Assembly (NCBI GenBank): GCA_016931185.1
Contig: JAFGFI010000028.1
Span: forward strand, 54,116-118,115
Length of the DNA stretch: 64,000 bases
Direction: 5' to 3'
Origin: Anaerolineae bacterium
GTDB taxonomy: Bacteria > Chloroflexota > Anaerolineae > B4-G1 > SLSP01
In this document: in pieces, positions 57,275-64,000 of the stretch
How positions within the stretch are numbered: position 1 is the stretch's first letter
How the letters are laid out: each line of letters begins with the position of its first letter
The notes under the pieces: model-generated
Told to the model about the DNA's origin: nothing
The model's database searches: none
What the model saw: only the letters and a program-made list of their open reading frames with translations
Position numbers and translations under genes: made by a program

Positions 57275-59362
57275 ATGATGGGAAAGAAGATATTGAATCG
57301 AGTCCTTTTGACCGTGGGGCTTTTTGTGCTGATGATTATGTTGCTTAATAAATTAAGCAAATCTGAAGTTCAGAGCGAATGTTTGGAACAGTCGCCGGGA
57401 TGTTCACAACATATAAACGATGCTTGTGATTCTATGGAAAAACGTTTGCCGGATCGTGGGGTTATCTCGCCAGGGTATAGCCTAAGGGCTTTGCCGGGCG
57501 AAACACTGGCTTATACACATACTCTGAGCAATGAGACAACGGTGACAGATACCTTTATTTTAGAGGCGGCCTCATCGTTGGCATGGCCGCTGACTTTATT
57601 GGTTAGTCAGGTTAAGTCTACAGTAGTGTTGCCTGTTACGCTAGGCCCGGGCATGAGTGCCACCGTTGGAGTCAGTATGACTGTCCCAACCTTGGTGATG
57701 AGCGGTACGGTTGCTCATACCATCATCACGGCAACATCGATGGTCAGTGCTTCACTGTTTGTGACGGCAACAGATGTGACCCATGTGTACCGTGTGCCGG
57801 GAATTAGCCTTTCGCCGTCTCAGCACCGTGAGAGTATCCCCGGAGGACGGGTATATTTCACGCACGTTTTTACGAATACGGGACCTGTCACAGATAGTTT
57901 TACGGTAAGTGCGGTATCGGCGCGAGGGTGGGAGGTGATTGTCCGGGATGCTGCACAGCAGACAATACAAGTGCCTCTTATGTTAGGGGAACTAGAAACG
58001 GCAGCGTTTTCTGTGCAAGTAGATATTCCGCCAGATACGGTAGTGGGAGATTTAGACTATGTGGGGATGACGGTGACATCGGTAAGCGATGTTGAGATCG
58101 CAGTTAAAGTTACCGATACGCTTCTCATCATAACGCCTGTGAAAATATTTCTGCCCTTTGTGTGCCGTGAAGAAATACCTTTGGCCAAATTGGGTGCAGA
58201 TGTGGGGCACATAATTACGCAATCAGATGTTTTGGCCTATGATTTTCCGGTGATCAAAGAGATGGGGATAACCTGGGCGCGGGTTCCACTTTCTTGGTTG
58301 AGTGTAGAAGTCTCGCCAGGAGTGTATAAGTGGGATGATTATGATCCCGTATTTGCACGTCTCCAGGAATTGGGAATGCAGGCGATTGTGATTGTTTTTG
58401 CTCCTCCTGACTGGGCGGCGGAAGAAAATTGTGGCCCTATTTCGGATACACTGGCATTGGAAAATTTCCTTGACCTTGTTGTGTCTCGATATGCAGATGT
58501 GGCAGGGGCCTGGGAGTTTGTCAATGAACCTGATGGCGCGCGCCCTCACCACTACGGTCCTGTGATTGGATGTTGGGGATACTACCCAGAGGCGTATGCA
58601 CAGCACTTGGGGATTTTTAACGCTAAAGTAAAGCAGTTGGATCCTACTGCGTTGGTTTTCTTTGGCGGGCTGGCTTACGATGCCTGGGATATTTTCGTCC
58701 GAGATTTCTTTGATAAAGCGTTGCAGTATGGGGCCGGACAGTATTTTGATGGGGTGAGTTTGCATTATTATCCTATCAATCAGAACGAGTTCCCAACAAT
58801 GGCTCATAAAGTGAACGAAATCTATGACACGATGGCGCGTAATGGCGTATATCAGAAGCGTATTTGGGTGACGGAAACGGGTATGTGGGTTAACGATGTT
58901 GGTGTTCCTGAAATTGCTGGGAGTGTTGAGAAACAACGGGATTTTATCGCAAAAAACTTTGCCCGTGGTTTTGGAGCTGGGGTTGATAATATTTTCTGGT
59001 TTGATATAGCAGAACATCCATTGCCTGATAATGCAGTTCATCGTTGGTTGATTGGAGCAGAGCATCAACCCATCAATGGATATACAACTTATCAGACTTT
59101 TGCTCAGCAAATAGGGGGATTGTTTTCAAGGGGGATATATACTGAAGTTCCAGAAGGAATTGAAGCGTATGAATTTGGTGGGGAGAAATATTCAGTTTAT
59201 GTCTTGTGGTCTAATGTAACAACACAGACTGTAAGTTTGCCAGCAGCGAATGCTGCTGTACTAACCAGTCGTGATGGCGACTTTGTGAGCGAACTTCCCG
59301 TTGTATCAGGGACAGTGACTTTTGAAGTCGGCCTTATCCCTCTATTTGTGAAACTTTATTAG
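57275..59362 (+). CDS. Secreted Ig-like (NEW3-type) repeats + clan GH-A-like TIM-barrel glycoside hydrolase
   Basis: N-terminal TM, two PGGxxxxxHxxxNTGxxxDSFxV repeats, KIFLPFVCR hinge, WEFVNEPDG (acid/base) and IWVTETGMW (nucleophile). ATG 57275 preceded by AGGAGGGG. Confidence 0.75.
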   Translation: MMGKKILNRVLLTVGLFVLMIMLLNKLSKSEVQSECLEQSPGCSQHINDACDSMEKRLPDRGVISPGYSLRALPGETLAYTHTLSNETTVTDTFILEAASSLAWPLTLLVSQVKSTVVLPVTLGPGMSATVGVSMTVPTLVMSGTVAHTIITATSMVSASLFVTATDVTHVYRVPGISLSPSQHRESIPGGRVYFTHVFTNTGPVTDSFTVSAVSARGWEVIVRDAAQQTIQVPLMLGELETAAFSVQVDIPPDTVVGDLDYVGMTVTSVSDVEIAVKVTDTLLIITPVKIFLPFVCREEIPLAKLGADVGHIITQSDVLAYDFPVIKEMGITWARVPLSWLSVEVSPGVYKWDDYDPVFARLQELGMQAIVIVFAPPDWAAEENCGPISDTLALENFLDLVVSRYADVAGAWEFVNEPDGARPHHYGPVIGCWGYYPEAYAQHLGIFNAKVKQLDPTALVFFGGLAYDAWDIFVRDFFDKALQYGAGQYFDGVSLHYYPINQNEFPTMAHKVNEIYDTMARNGVYQKRIWVTETGMWVNDVGVPEIAGSVEKQRDFIAKNFARGFGAGVDNIFWFDIAEHPLPDNAVHRWLIGAEHQPINGYTTYQTFAQQIGGLFSRGIYTEVPEGIEAYEFGGEKYSVYVLWSNVTTQTVSLPAANAAVLTSRDGDFVSELPVVSGTVTFEVGLIPLFVKLY

Positions 59363-59368
59363 AGGAAA

Positions 59369-60091
59369 ATGTTCAAACTTATTAAATTGGGTTTACAACG
59401 GCAGAAGTCTCCAAAACAGTATCGAGAATTACAAGAATATGTTGCTCAGGCGTCTGTTGGTGAGTTACAGGCGAGAGGAATCCATTTTGCTGAATCGTGT
59501 GTTTTGGAACTTGGTGCGGGGTATGGCGGTTATGCTTTTGTTTTGAACCGGCAAGCGAGACGCTTGATCGCAACTGACTTTCGCTCGGATGAATTTTTTG
59601 CTCGGATGAATATCCCTTTTTGTGTTGCGGATCTGTCGCGCCCGTTTCCTTTTGTGAAAAATTGTTTTGATTTGATTTATTGTAGTAGTCTGATAGAGCA
59701 TCTTGCTGAACCAGATAAGTTGTTAGCTGAAGCCTGGCGTGTTTTAAAACCTGGAGGATATCTTTATCTATCTTTTCCTCCCTTTTATTCCCTGGCAATG
59801 ATGGGAGGCCATAATTTCAAACCTTTTCATTTCTTAGGTGAACGCTTAGCGATTAGTATTGTCAACTGGCTCTATGGAACACATTTTCGAGATTACGCTA
59901 CGTGTTATGGTAGTTGGGGACTCTATCCGTTGAAAATTGACGATGTCAAACAGTTGATCCTGGATGGTCATTTTGAGATCTCCAGTATCTATACACGTTT
60001 AAGCGGGCTAAATACAACGAAATTGCCAGGAATTTTGAAGGATTTAGCGACGTGGCATGTTTGTTATCTGGCACAAAAATTGCCTTCTTAG
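59369..60091 (+). CDS. SAM-dependent methyltransferase, class I
   Basis: CVLELGAGYGGYAFVL, CFDLIYCSSLIEHLAEPDKLLAEAWRVLKPGGYLYLSFPP. Confidence 0.9.
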   Translation: MFKLIKLGLQRQKSPKQYRELQEYVAQASVGELQARGIHFAESCVLELGAGYGGYAFVLNRQARRLIATDFRSDEFFARMNIPFCVADLSRPFPFVKNCFDLIYCSSLIEHLAEPDKLLAEAWRVLKPGGYLYLSFPPFYSLAMMGGHNFKPFHFLGERLAISIVNWLYGTHFRDYATCYGSWGLYPLKIDDVKQLILDGHFEISSIYTRLSGLNTTKLPGILKDLATWHVCYLAQKLPS

Positions 60092-60123
60092 TATATGTTC
60101 TGCTATTTAAAATGTTATTGTGA

Positions 60124-62049
60124 GTGTTTATGGAATTTCGTTTGATTGTTGTATTAGCCAGTATGTGCTTGCTGCCTGGATGGGCATTCTTGGCTTTGAG
60201 TGGCACTTGGCGCTGTTGGGTGGGATTACAACGTTGGATTGTAGCTGTCAGTTTGAGTATTGCGTTTTATCCTATCTTTTTCTATGGGTTGCGCTTTATT
60301 TTACCCTGGTTGACATTAGGCCCATATAAAGTAAGTGCATTGCTTTTAGTTTTCGTTATGATCATCGTTTGGAAGTTACGCGGTGATTGGCGACAGATAT
60401 TCACTTTGAACTGGATGGAAATTGGCACCATTATTATTTTGGGCCTTACATTGTTTACCCGAATTTGGTTTATCCGTGATCATCCCTATCCAGCGTGGTC
60501 GGATTCGTTACATCATGTGTTGCTCACGCATCTTACAGCAGTTAATGGCCAATTACCCTTGGATATGGAGCCATATTTTCCGATTCCATTGGGACAGTAT
60601 CATCTAGGATTATATGCACTTGCTGCGCCGGTACAGTGGTTAGCGCAAGTTCCGGCGTATACTGCATTATTATGGACGGCACAGGTATTAAATGGATTGT
60701 GCGGTCTTGGTGTATATTTTGTCCTAGATCGTAACGTTGGCCGGTGGGCCGGTGTCATTGGGGCACTAACGGTTGGGTTGCTTTCACATCAACCGGCATT
60801 TTACGTGAACTGGGGGCGTTTTACTCAGGTATCCAGCCAGACGGTTTTGCTGGTGGCATGTTGGATGACCGTGGATGTGATTGCGATGTGGCAACATTCC
60901 GATTCAAATGATACGTCCAAACTTGGTTGGCATATCTTCTTCGTTTCTCTCCTGAATGCGGCTGTATTTACCTTGCATTTCACCGTAGCTTTGTTTTATC
61001 TCTGTTTGCTTGGTCTCTTAGTTGCAAAACAACTCTGGATTGCGGCGCGACATAAATGTATAACCCGAGTTAGCATGGGGATAATGCTCATTGCCATTCT
61101 CTCTTTAGTGTGGGTGACTCCGGTTTTATGGCCAGCCTTAAAGATTTATGTGGCGAATCGTACTCGCGATATCACCCAATTAGTAGCTTCAAGTGTGATC
61201 GAGTCAGCAAACAAAGCCTATTTCACATTTGACTGGCAGTCTTTTTATTATTTGACTGTGTATCCATGGTTACTGATTGTTTTGTTGTTCTGTTTTGTGA
61301 TCGGTCTAATTCGACGTAATGAGTTAGTGATCGTTGTAGCCTTGTGGGTGGTTTTGTTGTTTCTCATCGGAAATTTATATATATTAGGTATTCGTATTCT
61401 GAAGTTGACTAATCTTGGGGCAGTTTTAGTGATGTTATATTTGCCGATAGGTATAGTGATAGGATCTGGTTTGTACGAACTAGGACGTATTTGGCAAACG
61501 GCTTCGGATAAATTAAGAACGCGGTTAATGTTGGTCGGGATTGTGGGATTAGGTTGCTTTGCAGCGTATGATTATGTGAGTGATTTACAAGTTTATGATA
61601 ATGTCGAGCCCTATCGTTTTTTTGTGACCCCTGATGATATGACTGCGATGGCCTGGATTCGAGAAAATACGCCTGAAGATGCATTATTTGCGGTTAATAC
61701 TTACTTTTGGTTGCCCAATGCTCCGCATGGTACCGATGCTGGCTATTGGATTCCCTACTTTACGGGGCGCAAAACTACAGTCGGAGTCATGCTTAATCAT
61801 CTTGGTGACTGGAGTTATCAGTCGCATATTGTGGAAATGTCGCGGTATGTAGAGGAAATTTCAAAAGAGCCCCAGAAATTGGAAGTTGCACTTGAGGCTT
61901 TGTATGATTTCGGAGTTGATTTTATCTATATAGGTAAACAGGGTAATTTTTCTGGTGCAGGTTTGAATGTGGCACAGTTGGATGCGGCGGCGGATGTAAC
62001 CTTGGTTTATGAAAGAGATGGGGTTTCCATTTTTCAGGTTTGCCCATAA
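60124..62049 (+). CDS. Integral membrane protein, GT-C-like
   Basis: Multi-TM, HPYPAWSDSLHHVLLTHLTAVNGQLPLDMEPYFPIPLGQYHLGLYALAAPVQW. ATG at 60130 is an alternative start. Confidence 0.6.
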   Translation: MFMEFRLIVVLASMCLLPGWAFLALSGTWRCWVGLQRWIVAVSLSIAFYPIFFYGLRFILPWLTLGPYKVSALLLVFVMIIVWKLRGDWRQIFTLNWMEIGTIIILGLTLFTRIWFIRDHPYPAWSDSLHHVLLTHLTAVNGQLPLDMEPYFPIPLGQYHLGLYALAAPVQWLAQVPAYTALLWTAQVLNGLCGLGVYFVLDRNVGRWAGVIGALTVGLLSHQPAFYVNWGRFTQVSSQTVLLVACWMTVDVIAMWQHSDSNDTSKLGWHIFFVSLLNAAVFTLHFTVALFYLCLLGLLVAKQLWIAARHKCITRVSMGIMLIAILSLVWVTPVLWPALKIYVANRTRDITQLVASSVIESANKAYFTFDWQSFYYLTVYPWLLIVLLFCFVIGLIRRNELVIVVALWVVLLFLIGNLYILGIRILKLTNLGAVLVMLYLPIGIVIGSGLYELGRIWQTASDKLRTRLMLVGIVGLGCFAAYDYVSDLQVYDNVEPYRFFVTPDDMTAMAWIRENTPEDALFAVNTYFWLPNAPHGTDAGYWIPYFTGRKTTVGVMLNHLGDWSYQSHIVEMSRYVEEISKEPQKLEVALEALYDFGVDFIYIGKQGNFSGAGLNVAQLDAAADVTLVYERDGVSIFQVCP

Positions 62050-62140
62050 GATATGCCTGTGATATGAATAAAATTTTGAACAGTGTTAATTTTATGTGGA
62101 TTATAATAAATACAATATTTAGTTCGTTGGAGCAAGATCG

Positions 62141-63316
62141 GTGCGCTTCGTTCTGATAGGTCCTGTTTATCCTTACCGTGGTGGTATTGCCCATTATACG
62201 ACTATGTTATATCGTACTTTACGGGAGATAGGATACGAAGTACTTCTTGTTTCATTTAGGCGACAGTATCCTAAATGGTTTTTCCCTGGTCAGAGTGATC
62301 GAGATCCTACTACGCGGCCTATGATAATTGAAGGAGTGCAGTATTGGATTGATTCGTTGAATCCCCTAAGCTGGTTATGGACGTTTATACGTTTAGGTCG
62401 GTATCAGCCCGACGGGATTGTCTTACAATGGTGGACGCCTTTTTGGGCATTATTGTGGGTAGTTTTGGGAGTAGGAAATAAACTTTTTTTACATCGTCCC
62501 TTAATCTTTATCTGTCATAATGTTTTGCCTCATGAGACTCAATGGTGGCATAGAGGATTAACGAAAATGGTATTGCGTTGGGGGACAGGTTTTATTGTGC
62601 AATCAGATGCAGAAAAGCTAAATTTGTTAAATATTTTACCTCAGGCGACTACTGTTGTTATGCCTCATCCGGTCTATGATATGTTTTCTGATGCACGGGT
62701 ATCAAAAGCTGTCGCAAGGGAGCAATTAGAGCTTGCGTTAGATGCGCCGACTTTGCTTTTTTTTGGAATCGTGCGTGAATACAAGGGATTGTATGATCTT
62801 TTAATAGCTTTACCTCAGATTCAAGCACAACTTCCTGCAATCAAGTTGCTTGTCGCTGGTGAATTCTGGGATGATAAGGTAGCGTGTCAAACCACGATCC
62901 AAAAATTAGGTATTGAGGGTGTTGTCAGGATTGATGATCGTTACATTCCCAATGATGAAGTCAGTATTTATTTCTCTGCCGCCGACGTGGTGGTGGCACC
63001 TTATCGTAGCGTGACGGGAAGTGGTGTGGTGCAGATGGCACGGGGATTTGGGTTACCGGTGATTACGACCCTAGTAGGGGGGTTGGGTGATGTGGTGATA
63101 GAAGGAAAGACGGGATTACTTGTTCCCCCTCAAAATCCAAAGGCCCTGACTAAAGCGATTGTGCGTTATTTTCAAGAAAATTTGGCGGAAACCATGACCA
63201 GTGCGGTGTTGCAATCGGCTGAGGATTTTTCTTGGAAAAGGTTGGGAAAGTACTTGGGTGATATGGTGAGTGAGTTTACTGATCTGGTGAATAAAGATCG
63301 GGATATTGTGCATTAA
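62141..63316 (+). CDS. GT4 glycosyltransferase
   Basis: GPVYPYRGGIAHYTTMLYRTLREIGYEVLLVSFRRQYP, LLFFGIVREYKGLYDLLIALPQ, GSGVVQMARGFGLPVITTLVGGLGDVV. Confidence 0.9.
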   Translation: MRFVLIGPVYPYRGGIAHYTTMLYRTLREIGYEVLLVSFRRQYPKWFFPGQSDRDPTTRPMIIEGVQYWIDSLNPLSWLWTFIRLGRYQPDGIVLQWWTPFWALLWVVLGVGNKLFLHRPLIFICHNVLPHETQWWHRGLTKMVLRWGTGFIVQSDAEKLNLLNILPQATTVVMPHPVYDMFSDARVSKAVAREQLELALDAPTLLFFGIVREYKGLYDLLIALPQIQAQLPAIKLLVAGEFWDDKVACQTTIQKLGIEGVVRIDDRYIPNDEVSIYFSAADVVVAPYRSVTGSGVVQMARGFGLPVITTLVGGLGDVVIEGKTGLLVPPQNPKALTKAIVRYFQENLAETMTSAVLQSAEDFSWKRLGKYLGDMVSEFTDLVNKDRDIVH

Positions 63317-63341
63317 TTTAAATAAACCTGTTAGGGCTTTG

Positions 63342-63375
63342 GGTGGCAACTTGGAGTATAACGCAAGTTGCCACC
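63342..63375. repeat. Intergenic 12-bp inverted repeat (GGTGGCAACTTG / CAAGTTGCCACC)
   Basis: Hairpin between the GT4 gene and the AlkP-like gene; related in sequence to arms at 4485-4494 and 4615-4624. Confidence 0.8.
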
Positions 63376-63425
63376 TTACGTGAGATTAGATTCAAAAACC
63401 CTATCAGAGTTTTTTATCAAGGGGA

Positions 63426-64000
63426 ATGATGAAAATGGAGTTAAAACGACGTGTGTTTATCATCGGTATAGATGGTGCGGATTTTGATTTGATAATGCCG
63501 TGGGTACATCAGGGATATCTGCCAAATTTGCATAAATTGCTGGCAGAGGGCAGTTCTGGACGTTTACGTTCCACTATTCAGCCTACTTCTGCACCTGCTT
63601 GGGTGACATTTATGACAGGTGTGAACCAGGGTAAACACGGATTGTATGATTTTGTCTGTCGTCGTTCTCAGAGTTATGATCTTCAAATCACAAATGCTTC
63701 GCATGTTAAATCTCCAACTATCTTTGATATCCTGAGTCAGGTGGGTGGAAGATCCATTGTCATTAACCTTCCTTATATGGTTCCACCACGTTCTGTGAAT
63801 GGCATTGTGGTGGGTGGTCCCTTTGCTGCTTCTGTTACGCCTGATATTGTTTATCCACGTTCGTATTTTGAGACGCTGAAACGTATTACACCTGATTATT
63901 TTATTTTACCTGACTACGATGCTAGGGCCTCTGATCCTATGATGGATTATGCAGAAAAATTGCTAAAAGGTGTGGCATTACGTGAATCACTGAGCTTGAA
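63426..64000 (+). CDS. Alkaline phosphatase superfamily (type I phosphodiesterase/nucleotide pyrophosphatase) protein, truncated by the right edge
   Basis: VFIIGIDGADFDLIMPWVHQGYLPNLHKLLAEGSSGRLRSTIQPTSAPAWVTFMTGVNQGKHGLYDF (metal-binding D and nucleophile T/S region). Confidence 0.85.
   Translation, partial: MMKMELKRRVFIIGIDGADFDLIMPWVHQGYLPNLHKLLAEGSSGRLRSTIQPTSAPAWVTFMTGVNQGKHGLYDFVCRRSQSYDLQITNASHVKSPTIFDILSQVGGRSIVINLPYMVPPRSVNGIVVGGPFAASVTPDIVYPRSYFETLKRITPDYFILPDYDARASDPMMDYAEKLLKGVALRESLSL

Noticed and set aside
58223-59110. 295-aa minus-strand ORF
   Set aside because: Antisense to the GH-A-like domain; no RBS or domain evidence.

Overview
Reading of a 64 kb window, probably from a Chloroflexota (Anaerolineae-like) genome; the lineage is inferred from gene content and secreted-protein style, not proven. 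The left end (minus strand) is a ribosomal/transcription block: partial rplA, rplK, nusG, secE and four tRNAs (Trp, Thr-GGU, Tyr, Thr-UGU). It is followed by an ABC-F ATPase gene with a long structured leader, then alr, purA and a glmU gene fused in frame to a cytidine deaminase domain. Next comes a five-gene peptide/nickel-type ABC transporter operon (12.8-19.4 kb). From about 20 kb to the right edge lies a large surface-glycan / secreted-protein region: many GT2, GT4 and GT-C/PMT-like enzymes, a Wzt-type ATPase next to a methyltransferase+coiled-coil+GT2+GT4 megaenzyme, UPF0104, DUF2723 and DUF4012-type proteins, a C25 (gingipain-fold) peptidase, an S8 subtilase, an S26-like domain fused to a surface protein, two clan GH-A-like proteins and a partial AlkP-superfamily protein. 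The most interesting observations are: (1) a complete attenuation-type leader upstream of the ABC-F gene (near-consensus promoter, Shine-Dalgarno, unannotated 26-codon uORF, intrinsic terminator, alternative hairpins); (2) the GlmU-Cdd fusion, with an in-frame palindromic 18-bp tandem repeat in the deaminase domain and its own leader terminator; (3) a ~140 bp MITE-like element with long direct repeats; (4) short palindromes and heptamer repeats accommodated in frame inside several CDSs; (5) a Wzt + WsaE-like pairing that suggests methyl-capped glycan export; (6) a recurrent (V/I)(Y/F)LP(L/F)(I/V)x(K/R) motif in three unrelated secreted proteins. No CRISPR array, prophage or intact transposase was seen. 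Family names come from reading motifs by eye; no database search was run.
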